A stretch of 64,000 bases of DNA from Salinisphaera sp. LB1 (lineage in GTDB: Bacteria > Pseudomonadota > Gammaproteobacteria > Nevskiales > Salinisphaeraceae): positions 2,170,001-2,234,000 of the forward strand of contig NZ_CP029488.1 of NCBI RefSeq assembly GCF_003177035.1, read 5' to 3'. Positions 1-7,792 of this stretch are shown here, one piece after another. Every line of letters starts with the position of its first letter. The stretch's first letter is position 1. A program made the position numbers and the translations under genes. Below the pieces are notes generated by a model. The model had not been told where the DNA came from. It did no database searches and was given only the letters and a program-made list of their open reading frames with translations.

Positions 1-2
1 CG

Positions 3-536
3 TGGGTGCTCGACCCGGTGGCCGTCGGGCTTTCCGACTACCGGACTGAGGCCATCCACAAGCTGCTGACCCTCGGCCCGACCGTGATCAAGTCCAACGC
101 CAGCGAAACGCTGGCGCTGGCGCGCACCGGTACGAGCGGGCGCGCCGGGGACAGCCGGCATGCCGTGGATGACGCAATCGACGCGGCGCGGCGGATCGCA
201 CGGCAGTACGGCTGCGTGGTGGCCGTGACCGGCGAGCGCGATCTGATCACCGACGGCGCCCGGGTCGTTCGTCTGCACAACGGCGATCCCATGATGGGCC
301 GGATGATCGGGTCGGGCTGCATGCTGTCGTCGGTGCTGGCCTGTTTCCTGGCCGTGGCGGATGATCCGTTCGAGGCCGCGCTGGCGGGCCTGGCGCATTT
401 CGCGGTGGCCGGCGAGATGGCGGCCGCCCACGCCGGCGGCCCGGGCACGCTCAAGCCCTTGTTGATCGACGCGCTATACAAGCTGGATGCAGCGGACTTA
501 TCGGCGCGGTTGAAGGTGAGCGAGTTGACGCCTTGA
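3..536 (+). CDS. thiM: Hydroxyethylthiazole kinase, C-terminal part (truncated by window edge)
   Basis: ThiM phosphorylates 4-methyl-5-(2-hydroxyethyl)thiazole with ATP in the thiamine salvage pathway, in the cytoplasm. The reading frame is already open at base 3 (W-V-L-D-P-V-A-V-G, a conserved ThiM stretch), so the N-terminal third lies outside the window. Visible are VIKSNASE, the AVTGERD segment, and the GSGCMLSSV motif that forms the ATP/anion-hole region of the ribokinase-like fold. About 178 residues remain, against a usual length near 265. It ends 29 bp before the stop of the convergent ligase gene. Thiamine partners (thiD, thiE) would be expected upstream, outside the window. Confidence 0.88.
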   Translation, partial: WVLDPVAVGLSDYRTEAIHKLLTLGPTVIKSNASETLALARTGTSGRAGDSRHAVDDAIDAARRIARQYGCVVAVTGERDLITDGARVVRLHNGDPMMGRMIGSGCMLSSVLACFLAVADDPFEAALAGLAHFAVAGEMAAAHAGGPGTLKPLLIDALYKLDAADLSARLKVSELTP

Positions 537-565
537 GGGGCCTTGGAGGCTATCCCAACAGGCTG

Positions 566-1714
566 TCAATCCCAGTCCGCGGGCTTTCCCATCGGGTTTT
601 GCGGCAGGGTAGGGCCGAAGCGAAAGCGCGTGGGGCGTTCGGCGGGCGGCAGGCGGCTGGCCACGAACGGGCGCAGTCGGTGTTCGAGGTCGGCTTGGTC
701 TTGGTCGTCGACCGGGACAATGAACGCCTTCAGGCGGCCGTTGTCGCCCAGCCGCACCGCTGCCTCGGCCACGCCGTCGCATTCGGTGAGCACGGCGGCG
801 ATACGGTCGGGATAGACGTTTACTCCGCCGACCTGCACCGCATGGTCCCGGCGGCCCATGAGCTCGATTTGACGTGCGCCGCTGGGCCGGATTTGGTCGG
901 GCAGACGCGTGGTCCGGCCGGCGCGATCGATGAGCGTCGATGGCGCATGGGGCGCGAGCCGCCAGCGCGGTAGCAGGGTGTATTCGATACCGGGGATCTC
1001 GCGCAGGCCGATCGCGCTGGTTTCCGAACTGCCATAGACATCGACCAGGCGCGCCAGCCCGGTGGCGAGCACGGCTTCGCCCAGCGCGTTGGCAAGCGGC
1101 CCGCCGGAACTGATCCCGGTGACATGATCGGGCCACTGTTGGCGCAGGCGTGCCAGCGCGGCCCAGTGATCGGGAACGCCCACCACCAGATCGCCCGCTC
1201 TCGGCGCCGGCATGCCGGGCACGGTGCCATCGACAACCGGCACATCGAGCACCGCCGGCAGCAGGGCGGTCCACACGAGCCCGTAGAGATGGGTCGCCGG
1301 AACCAGCGCGATGACCCGCTGCGTTTCGGCAAACCGGTGGGCGAACTCGTGGGCTTCTTCGAGCAGGTCGGCTGTGGCATGCGAATGGCTCTGCGGCACG
1401 CCGGTCGAGCCGGAGGTATGAACCGTCAGCCGTTGGATCCGCTGGGCCGCGATGCGGTCGGCCCATTCGGCCACCGTGGCCGTCGTCTCCGGGGCGAACG
1501 CCACATCGTCCAGCGTGAAAACTTCGCTGAGCGCGGCGGCTACGCCCATTCTTTCCAGAGAGTCCAGGGCCAGCGGGGTGGCCGTTTCATGCGGGGCATA
1601 GGCGTTGGTCGTGCGCTGGCCGATGTCTTCGCCGCGCAGGCGCTGGAGTTCGCCGGCGATCACGGCGGCGGTGATCCGACGGATGGCTGCCCGTGGCAAG
1701 TCGCTCCGGGTCAC
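566..1714 (-). CDS. Short AMP-forming acyl/aryl-CoA ligase, probable p-coumarate:CoA ligase for the PYP chromophore
   Basis: This 382-residue member of the ANL adenylating family should activate a carboxylic acid to AMP and then a CoA thioester. Visible motifs are the P-loop TSGSTGVPQ (residues 100-108), the A5 motif YGSSETSAIG (227-236), a GRRDHAVQVGG hinge region and NPMGKP with the C-terminal catalytic lysine (about 377). It is clearly shorter than plant-type 4CL enzymes (over 500 residues). The start is a GTG whose GTGA overlaps the stop of the upstream cyclase, so the two genes are translationally coupled. Two genes upstream lies a photoactive yellow protein, whose p-coumaroyl chromophore is known to be supplied by such a ligase (pCL); this context is the main reason for the substrate call. 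The N-terminal 70 residues contain LDSLERM, reminiscent of an acyl-carrier DSL motif. Substrate is inferred, not shown. Confidence 0.75.
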   Translation of the reverse strand: MTRSDLPRAAIRRITAAVIAGELQRLRGEDIGQRTTNAYAPHETATPLALDSLERMGVAAALSEVFTLDDVAFAPETTATVAEWADRIAAQRIQRLTVHTSGSTGVPQSHSHATADLLEEAHEFAHRFAETQRVIALVPATHLYGLVWTALLPAVLDVPVVDGTVPGMPAPRAGDLVVGVPDHWAALARLRQQWPDHVTGISSGGPLANALGEAVLATGLARLVDVYGSSETSAIGLREIPGIEYTLLPRWRLAPHAPSTLIDRAGRTTRLPDQIRPSGARQIELMGRRDHAVQVGGVNVYPDRIAAVLTECDGVAEAAVRLGDNGRLKAFIVPVDDQDQADLEHRLRPFVASRLPPAERPTRFRFGPTLPQNPMGKPADWD

Positions 1715-2988
1715 GCCGGCGCGGGGGCGACACGATTGCGCCCGGCGTTTTTCGCCTCGTACAGACGGCGATCGGCGATTGCGATCAGATCGTCGGTGGA
1801 GCCGTCGGTTTCGCGCATTTCCGAGCAGCCCAGACTGGCGGTGACGTTGACCTGGCCACGGGGCACCGCGATCTGGCGTTCGGCGATTTTGCGACGCAGT
1901 GTTTCGGCCAGCTCGATTGCTGCACTCAACGGGTATTCGGGCGCCAGCAGGGCGAATTCTTCTCCGCTCAGGCGCGCGAAGACTGCCCTCGCCGGCGTGC
2001 AGTCGGCACCGATTTGCGCCACCTGTTTAAGCGCGGTGTCCCCGGCCGGATGGCCGTGCATGTCGTTCAGCGACTTGAAATCGTCCAGGTCGAGGATAAT
2101 CAGCGATAACGGCCGTCGGCGTGTCAGGCATCGCGTGTGTTCGAGCTTCAACACCTTCTGGAACTGCATCCGGTTGACCGCACCGGTCAGATAATCCCGT
2201 GTCAGAAGTTCGATCAGGTCGTTGGTTTTTTTTGCCGGTTCGGGCACGTCCCGCAGCACCATCGAGAAGGTGGGGGCGTCGTCGTCGTCTTGTTCGGCCC
2301 GCGCCACCAGCAGGCGCTGGCACCAGTAGCGTTCGCCATTGGCCCGTTTTTCCCACCCTTCGAACAGATGCCAGCCATCGCGACTGGCAAGCGCAAGTTG
2401 GTCGGCTATGGAGAACGGAATCTGCGCTTCGTCGTCGGTTTCGGACAGAAACGTATCCACGCATTGGCCGACGACTTGTTCGGCGGCATAGCCAGTCTGC
2501 CGGACGAAGGAGGGGTTGGCTGAAAGCACCGTGCCGTCGCCCGCGACCGTCAGCAGCGCATGATCGTTGACCTCGTCGATCAAGGCAGAGAACCAGGTAT
2601 CGGCCTGACGCATCCGTTGTTCCTGGGTCACCTGTTCGCTGATGTCGCTCAAGGTCGCGATCAACTGGTTCGGCCCGCGCTTGACCAGCGAGCAGGCCAG
2701 AACCGTGGGGCGCCCGTCCCGGCTTTTCTGGCCCAGATCCACGACGACCCGGTGTCCGTCGCAGATCGTGCCGTGGGGCTCGGCGAAACCGTCGGCAAAG
2801 TTGCGCAGTTCCGGCGCGAATTTTTCCATTGCGGCGAAGAAGTTCTCGACGCCCTGCGCTCCGGCCAGTGGCAGCAGATGCATCATCGCATGCGGATTGA
2901 TCAACCCGATGTCGCCCCGTTCATCGAGCTCGATCAGCCCGAAGGGGCATGCATACATGAAGCTTAGAAGATCATCTTCATCCGCCAT
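1711..2988 (-). CDS. PAS-PAS-GGDEF diguanylate cyclase of the PYP operon
   Basis: Soluble c-di-GMP synthase candidate of 425 residues. There are no membrane segments. An N-terminal PAS-like region begins at FMYACPFGLIELDERG, a second PAS follows (from about residue 130, with GDGTVLSANPSFVRQTGY), and a GGDEF domain occupies the last 160 residues (LDLDDFKSLNDMHGH, then the signature as SGEEF). The first glycine of GGEEF is serine, and the position five residues upstream lacks an RxxD inhibitory site, so product feedback is probably absent. The ATG at 2988 was chosen because GGAGG lies 9 bases upstream; an in-frame TTG at 3018 would add ten residues overlapping pyp. It sits 16 bp after the PYP gene and overlaps the ligase by 4 bp, so PYP is a likely upstream light input. 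That partnership is inferred. Confidence 0.88.
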   Translation of the reverse strand: MADEDDLLSFMYACPFGLIELDERGDIGLINPHAMMHLLPLAGAQGVENFFAAMEKFAPELRNFADGFAEPHGTICDGHRVVVDLGQKSRDGRPTVLACSLVKRGPNQLIATLSDISEQVTQEQRMRQADTWFSALIDEVNDHALLTVAGDGTVLSANPSFVRQTGYAAEQVVGQCVDTFLSETDDEAQIPFSIADQLALASRDGWHLFEGWEKRANGERYWCQRLLVARAEQDDDDAPTFSMVLRDVPEPAKKTNDLIELLTRDYLTGAVNRMQFQKVLKLEHTRCLTRRRPLSLIILDLDDFKSLNDMHGHPAGDTALKQVAQIGADCTPARAVFARLSGEEFALLAPEYPLSAAIELAETLRRKIAERQIAVPRGQVNVTASLGCSEMRETDGSTDDLIAIADRRLYEAKNAGRNRVAPAPA

Positions 2989-3004
2989 GGCCACCGGCCT
3001 CCGA

Positions 3005-3373
3005 TCAGCGCTCGACAAGAATATAGCGTCGCACTACATCGTGGGCCTGCAGCAGTCGCAGTCGCACGCGGGTGGGGCGCATGCGCAGGGTCAGCACGAA
3101 CGGTACGATCTCGTCGAGGTCGGCCTCGTCCTCGAAACGCTGGGCGACCAGGAAATTGTTCATGCATTGGCCGATGGTGGAAAAAAACGGCACACCCAGC
3201 ACATGAGCGGGGTCGACACCGGACATGCGAGCCTCGGTGGCATTGTAGACATCGGCGCAGGTATCCGGGCGAAGACCGATCACGCCGAAATCGAGCGTGT
3301 CGCGGTCCTCCGGCGCCATGTTTTCGAGATCGATCAGCCGGACGGTTTCGAATGTCGGCTTGGTGTCGCGCAT
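3005..3373 (-). CDS. pyp: Photoactive yellow protein (blue-light photoreceptor)
   Basis: A 122-residue single PAS-fold protein that aligns end to end with photoactive yellow protein of Halorhodospira halophila (125 residues). From memory of that sequence, the chromophore-site residues map as follows: Cys70 (in STIGQCMNN) to Cys69, which carries thioester-linked p-coumaric acid; Tyr43 to Tyr42 and Glu47 to Glu46, which hydrogen-bond the phenolate; Met98 to Met100, involved in recovery. Ser51 replaces Thr50 and Val53 replaces Arg52. The YNATEARMSG and RMRPTRVRL stretches are the most PYP-like. The ATG has GGAGG 7 bases upstream. It is the first gene of an operon with a diguanylate cyclase and a p-coumarate-CoA-ligase-like gene, supporting a holoprotein that signals to c-di-GMP. 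No tyrosine ammonia-lyase gene is present in the window. Confidence 0.88.
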   Translation of the reverse strand: MRDTKPTFETVRLIDLENMAPEDRDTLDFGVIGLRPDTCADVYNATEARMSGVDPAHVLGVPFFSTIGQCMNNFLVAQRFEDEADLDEIVPFVLTLRMRPTRVRLRLLQAHDVVRRYILVER

Positions 3374-3887
3374 GTACGCGCCTCCATGAAATCAGAATGC
3401 GGGAACCACGAGTTTAAGGAACGCCGGGTTCGTGGCTCGTCAGATCCCGCTGCACGATGCCGAGTCGTTGGCGGGCCAGCCACAGTCACAGTCCCGCGTT
3501 TAATGAATCAAAAACGTCGGACGACGATATGGGATAACCCGATAGCGCACAACTATTAATTATCTGCGAAAACGCGGTGTTCGACGTACCGGGCCGGATG
3601 TACGGGGTCAGGTGGCGGGGCGCGCTGTCGAGGTTCGGCCAACTGCTCGGGAGGGTCTGGCCCGTTGGGCCTATGTCAGCCGGCGGCGCACTTAAAAAAA
3701 CGACGGATGCGGCTGCGGATGGCATCGGTCGGGGGCCTGAAGCCGGGCCGCTCCGTGCCCCGGGTGCCCTGTGGCGGCCATTCACCGTGCCTGGCCCGGC
3801 ACGCACAATCGCTGGAAATCCGTGACGTGAACTGACATCACAGGACACGGACAGGGCTCGAATCAGCGGCCTGGCCGTCATGCGCGG
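3374..3887. other. Intergenic region upstream of the PYP operon
   Basis: No credible gene is seen in these 514 bases; the short open frames have no recognisable domain. It should hold the promoter of the PYP operon on the minus strand. One weak sigma70-like candidate reads TTGTGC, 17 bases, TATCGT on the minus strand around 3530-3555. No clear operator or terminator was found. Confidence 0.4.
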
Positions 3888-4817
3888 TCATGACGATGCG
3901 CTGCCGCCGGACGATTGCCAGGGGCTGATGATCGGTACGGCCTGCGCACTCCGCCCCAATAGCGGGAGGCCATACATCGCTTCCAGTGTACGCAGCATGC
4001 TGTAGTGGTTGACCGGACGCTTGACTTGTCCCTTGCGCACATGCGCGCCGGCGATGATCACCGGAATATGGTTGTGATGAAGATAGTTGTCCTCGTCCCA
4101 AGTCACGATCAGCAGGCTGTTGTGATGCCGTGCCCACTGGACGTAGCCGCCCAGATGCCGCTTCAGCCAGCGGTCGCCCTGGGCGATGCTGGCGCTGTGC
4201 ATGTCGTGGTCGAGGTCGGGGATGACGAACGACACCGTGGGCAGCTTGTTGAAGTCAGACGGAAAATCCCGAAACGGGCGGTTCTGGGCGGCGTGTACGT
4301 TAACTCCCTGCCAGTTGACGGCCGGGTTGTGTTTGCGTGCATAAAGCCCGTGGCGGCAGCCGGTGTACCCCGTCTTCGGCATGGACTGGGCATAGGTGGC
4401 GAAGCTCAACCCGGCATCACGCAGTGTGGTGGCCAGGTTGCGGCTGGTGAACCGGTGCGGACAGCTATCCAGCAGCACGTCCTGGGTGGTGCCAGAGAAC
4501 AGTGCGAGGTAATTGGGCTCGCTCGGATGGGTGACGCCGTAGGCATGGGTGAGCGTGGCGCCGGAGGCGGCAAGCCGATTCAGAAACGGCGCCTGGGGAT
4601 TGCCCAGAATCTGGGAATAGGCCTTGTTTTCTTCGATGACGATTACGACATGAGCCGGTCGCGGCAGTGTCCCCTGCGGCAGTCGCGTATGCGCCTGCGA
4701 GCTGCCGAACGCCGGCGGCACCCGGCTGGCGAACATGCAACCCGCCAGGCTGACGGTCAGCGCGGTTATCAGCGCGAGCCGGCGCAGGCGGTGACCGAGG
4801 GGCTGCTGTGGTTTCAT
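3888..4817 (-). CDS. Secreted phosphoesterase lipoprotein (AcpA/PLC-like phosphoesterase family)
   Basis: Alkaline-phosphatase-fold phosphoesterase (acid phosphatase/phospholipase C-like family) of about 309 residues. The N-terminus has a basic stretch, a hydrophobic segment and an LAGC lipobox, so it is probably an exported lipoprotein. Motifs in order are VVIVIEENKAY (metal-ligand Glu-Asn), THPSEPNYLALFSG (nucleophile region), VSFVIPDLDHDMHS and LLIVTWDEDN (second metal site). The start at 4817 was chosen because it begins the signal peptide directly; the longer open frame upstream would run back into the LpxR-like gene and lacks a signal sequence. It follows that gene by about 106 bp on the same strand. 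Substrate is unknown; phosphate scavenging or phospholipid/phosphomonoester hydrolysis is plausible. Confidence 0.8.
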   Translation of the reverse strand: MKPQQPLGHRLRRLALITALTVSLAGCMFASRVPPAFGSSQAHTRLPQGTLPRPAHVVIVIEENKAYSQILGNPQAPFLNRLAASGATLTHAYGVTHPSEPNYLALFSGTTQDVLLDSCPHRFTSRNLATTLRDAGLSFATYAQSMPKTGYTGCRHGLYARKHNPAVNWQGVNVHAAQNRPFRDFPSDFNKLPTVSFVIPDLDHDMHSASIAQGDRWLKRHLGGYVQWARHHNSLLIVTWDEDNYLHHNHIPVIIAGAHVRKGQVKRPVNHYSMLRTLEAMYGLPLLGRSAQAVPIISPWQSSGGSASS

Positions 4818-4923
4818 GCCGGCCCCGCGTTGCCGCCGCGGCGGCGTATTGAATCGAGTCGATACACGTGCATTGATCGCCCTCGTTTGGTCATGGCGCG
4901 AGATGAACCGGCATCGCGCCACA

Positions 4924-5964
4924 TCAGTTGAAACGGTAATCGAACCAGACGGCGCCGAAGTTGTTGTGGGCATCGCTGGCCGGCGGCAGGTTGTCCGTAT
5001 CCACTGTATTGGTCGTCATCCACATGTCGAAATGCACGCCCCAGCGCGGGCGCACATAGTTGACGCCCGCGATCAACTGGGCCACGAACGGCCTCATGTG
5101 CAGCGTGTTCCGTTGGGTCCAGGGATTGTCGTTGCGAATGAGATTGCCCTGGCGTTCCATCGAACGTCCCACGCCGGTACCGCGCACGGCGACGGTGGCA
5201 TAAAAATAGCCGCGATCCGTCGGTGTCTGGGTGGCATCGTAGTTGACACCGCGCCCGAGCGGGTCGGGCAGGGTGGCGAAACCGGGCGGCAATTGCCCGA
5301 TGCGGGCGATCAGCCCGGTCTGGCCGTAGGTGAAATAATTGCCGAGCGCGGCATCCAGGCTCGATGCGATATCGAAATGCGGCGCACGCCAGATCTTGTG
5401 CTGGAACGTGTAGTACAGATTGATCACCGGCTCGTTGTCGAGCTGGTTGTTCCAGCCATGCGGCGGCGTGCTCATGATGCTGTGGATGGCGGTTTGCACC
5501 TGCTTGCCCCCAGCCAATGGCCCGACCAGCCCGAGCATCAGCTCCGCCCCGTACAGATTGCGATCGTTGAATGCGATGAAGGTGTTGCCCCAGCCGAGCA
5601 GGCCCATGTACGGGAAGTCGTTGGTGATCAGCCGGTGCGTGCCGAGATGGGTAGGGGTGTCCTGGACCTGCCCGAGCGTCCAGCTCTCGCGATAGCCCAG
5701 CTGCGGGCCTGTCGGCAGCACCCATCGCGCCAGCGACTTGCCAAAGGCCGGGGTGCCATGGGTCTGGCTCAGCCGGCTCGCGATGGCCGAATGCATGCTC
5801 ACGCCGCCGCCGCCCGTGTACTGATTATCGGAAAGAAATAGTTTGTCGTCCTGGAAAGAGAAGGTCCAGGTGACCGGGCCGTGCGGGCGTTGGGCCAATG
5901 CCAGCGGGCTCAGGCCGAGAAGCGGTGGCAGCCCGAACAACAGCCAGCGCAGCGTGCGGCGCAT
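4924..5964 (-). CDS. LpxR-like lipid A deacylase family outer-membrane protein (DUF2219)
   Basis: Predicted outer-membrane beta-barrel of the LpxR family, which removes the 3'-acyloxyacyl chain of lipid A. Family signatures are FSFQDDKLFLSDNQYTGG near the mature N-terminus (the usual ENDxxxxTDxxYTNG stretch), TNDFPYMGLLGWG and HGWNNQLDNEP, and it ends with a Tyr-Arg-Phe-Asn strand typical of barrels. The Asn-Asp pair of LpxR reads Asp-Asp here, so activity is not certain. The ATG at 5964 starts a good signal peptide (MRRTLRWLLFGL to LALAQ); an ATG at 6036 would add 24 Arg-rich residues. Neither has a convincing ribosome site. The neighbouring phosphoesterase suggests an envelope-modification pair. 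Confidence 0.78.
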   Translation of the reverse strand: MRRTLRWLLFGLPPLLGLSPLALAQRPHGPVTWTFSFQDDKLFLSDNQYTGGGGVSMHSAIASRLSQTHGTPAFGKSLARWVLPTGPQLGYRESWTLGQVQDTPTHLGTHRLITNDFPYMGLLGWGNTFIAFNDRNLYGAELMLGLVGPLAGGKQVQTAIHSIMSTPPHGWNNQLDNEPVINLYYTFQHKIWRAPHFDIASSLDAALGNYFTYGQTGLIARIGQLPPGFATLPDPLGRGVNYDATQTPTDRGYFYATVAVRGTGVGRSMERQGNLIRNDNPWTQRNTLHMRPFVAQLIAGVNYVRPRWGVHFDMWMTTNTVDTDNLPPASDAHNNFGAVWFDYRFN

Positions 5965-6418
5965 GCGACGGTGCGCACTGGCAACAGACCGCTGCCAGCG
6001 TGGTCTTGACGCGTTGCAACATGCTCTGCTGCTCATAGGTGTATTCTACACACGAATCTCGACGCGCTGCCATAGCGTGCCCGGCTCCGGACTCGAAAAC
6101 GCGCTCTGCCCGGGCCCGCGGGCGCGGCCGGCATCGATCGCAGCGGCCGGGCTCTTGCGACCGGCCGCTGCGGCGCCGCGACCGGCCATCGCGATGAAGA
6201 GGTCGGCCACGATGCAGCGCGCACCGGCAGGCAGTGTCCGTGACGCCGGTGTCCGGCCACGTCGGTTCAGGTCGTGGATTTGTAACGATTATTCCGGCCG
6301 GGCGAGGCGCGGTGATGGGCCGTATCCGGGAATACGGCGAATGCCCGCAACGCCGCAGGGCGCGGGACGGGTGTTGGCTGCGGCGACAGCCTGGCCGCAA
6401 AACGTTATCGTTGGCCTG
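5965..6418. other. Gap between the LpxR-like gene and the ArsR gene
   Basis: About 450 bases without a supported gene. Open frames here are in-frame extensions of the flanking genes or antisense shadows with no domain. It probably holds the divergent promoters of the LpxR-like gene and the ArsR gene; no clear -10/-35 pair was identified. Confidence 0.35.
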
Positions 6419-6718
6419 ATGATGGTGCATCAACTGAAGGCATTGGCCAGCGAGACGAGGCTGCAGATCATGGCCTGGCTCCGGGCGCCGGAAGCGCATT
6501 TCCCGGCTCAGGCTCATGGCGACCCGGTCGGCATTGGCGTCTGCGTCAGCCATATTCAGCAAAAGGCAGGGCTGTCGCCCTCCACGGCCTCGACCCATCT
6601 GGCGATTCTGCAGCGTGCTGAACTCGTGTGCGCCACGCGTATCGGCAAATGGACTTATTACCGCCGGAATGAGGCCGCGATCACAACGCTGCTGGACGAC
6701 ATGACCCGCGTCGTCTGA
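6419..6718 (+). CDS. ArsR-family winged-helix transcriptional regulator
   Basis: A 99-residue ArsR/SmtB-type regulator. The helix-turn-helix is HIQQKAGLSPSTASTHLAIL, followed by a wing ending in GKWTYYRRNE. The N-terminal helix reads MMVHQLKALASETRLQIMAWL, a classic ArsR opening, which fixes the start at the ATGATG despite a much longer open frame upstream. The usual CxC arsenic-binding motif is absent (only an isolated Cys in IGVCVSHIQ), so it may sense something other than metal. It lies 60 bp upstream of an MDR oxidoreductase on the same strand, with a palindromic site in between that it may bind. Regulation of that enzyme is the obvious inference. Confidence 0.82.
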   Translation: MMVHQLKALASETRLQIMAWLRAPEAHFPAQAHGDPVGIGVCVSHIQQKAGLSPSTASTHLAILQRAELVCATRIGKWTYYRRNEAAITTLLDDMTRVV

Positions 6719-6734
6719 TATCTTTGCGCTCCAA

Positions 6735-6761
6735 TATTTCGTTAATTCGCGAAATAACGAA
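6735..6761. promoter_or_regulatory. Overlapping inverted repeats, candidate ArsR operator
   Basis: TATTTCG (6735-6741) pairs with CGAAATA (6750-6756), and TTCGTTA (6738-6744) pairs with TAACGAA (6755-6761). The two perfect 7-bp palindromes overlap in an AT-rich stretch between the ArsR gene and the oxidoreductase, 18 bp before its ATG. Location and symmetry suggest an operator; binding is not shown. Confidence 0.5.
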
Positions 6762-6778
6762 TCGAAAAGGAGTCGGAT

Positions 6779-7792
6779 ATGTCGAATCAAGCGATTGTCG
6801 TCGGTGCGGGCAGTGGTTACGACCGGGTGCGTCGTGAGCAGCGCGATGCGCCGGACCCGGGGCCCGGTGAGATCACCGTTCGGCTGAAGGCGAACTCACT
6901 GAATTTCCATGACTATGCCGTGGTGACTGGTCTGTGGGGCGGCGTGCCGGAAGACCGGATTCCCATGGCCGATGGCGCCGGCGACGTGGAAGCCGTTGGG
7001 GCCGGCGTGACCGAGTTCGCCGTGGGCGACTCTGTGGTCAGCACTTTTTTCCCGACGTGGCTGGATGGCGAGGCCGAGGTCGAAGGCTTCGATCAGGTGC
7101 CCGGAGACGGTATCGACGGTTACGCCCGCGAGCGCGTGACCCGGTCGGCCAACGCATTCACGCATGCCCCGGCCAACTACACGGCAGCCGAAGCCTCGAC
7201 CTTGACCACGGCCGGCCTGACCGCCTGGCGGGCGTTGATGGAAGACGGGGCGCTGCAGCCGGGCGAGACCGTACTCATCCAGGGTACCGGCGGGGTTTCG
7301 ATCTTTGCGCTCCAGTTCGCGAAGCGCTGCGGCGCCACCGTGATCGCGACCTCTTCGCGCAACGACAAGCTGGAACGTCTGCGGGACCTGGGCGCCGATC
7401 ATCTGATCAATTACAAGGAAGACAGTAACTGGGGCCAGACCGCACGCGCGCTCAGCGGCGGCCGCGGGGTCGATCATGTGATCGAAGTCGGCGGGCCGGA
7501 TACGCTGGAGCAATCGATGAACGCCGTTCGCGTCGGCGGCCATATTGCCGTCATCGGCGTGCTAACCGGCGTGACCGGCGAAGTCTCGCTCATGCCGATG
7601 CTGGCCAAGCAGATCCGTCTTCAGGGCGTGCTGGTCGGCAACCGGCGTCAACAGCAGGACATGGTCCGGGCGATCGAGGCCAACGATATTCATCCGGTCA
7701 TCGACCAGCGGTTCCCGCTGAATGAACTGGCGGATGCGTTCCGCTATCAGGAAACCAACCAGCACATTGGCAAGATCTGCCTCGACATCTGA
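6779..7792 (+). CDS. Zinc-independent medium-chain dehydrogenase/reductase (NAD(P)-dependent)
   Basis: A 337-residue MDR-superfamily oxidoreductase. The N-terminal GroES-like domain contains NSLNFHDYAVVTG, and the Rossmann domain contains VLIQGTGGVSIFALQFAKRC and DHVIEVGG. The cysteine/histidine ligands of catalytic and structural zinc are missing, so it belongs with quinone-oxidoreductase-like or zinc-free alcohol dehydrogenase-like members. An AAGGAG precedes the ATG by 8 bases. It probably forms a regulatory unit with the ArsR gene just upstream. A decayed copy of its middle portion lies at about 9575-9806. Substrate is unknown; an aldehyde, enone or quinone is possible. Confidence 0.85.
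   Translation: MSNQAIVVGAGSGYDRVRREQRDAPDPGPGEITVRLKANSLNFHDYAVVTGLWGGVPEDRIPMADGAGDVEAVGAGVTEFAVGDSVVSTFFPTWLDGEAEVEGFDQVPGDGIDGYARERVTRSANAFTHAPANYTAAEASTLTTAGLTAWRALMEDGALQPGETVLIQGTGGVSIFALQFAKRCGATVIATSSRNDKLERLRDLGADHLINYKEDSNWGQTARALSGGRGVDHVIEVGGPDTLEQSMNAVRVGGHIAVIGVLTGVTGEVSLMPMLAKQIRLQGVLVGNRRQQQDMVRAIEANDIHPVIDQRFPLNELADAFRYQETNQHIGKICLDI

Noticed and set aside
1124-2194. Plus-strand open frame (356 codons) opposite the ligase and cyclase genes
   Set aside because: It crosses two well-supported opposite-strand genes and has no recognisable motif.
3486-3881. 131-codon minus-strand open frame upstream of the PYP gene
   Set aside because: Low-complexity Pro/Ser/Arg-rich sequence with no domain and no ribosome site; treated as non-coding.
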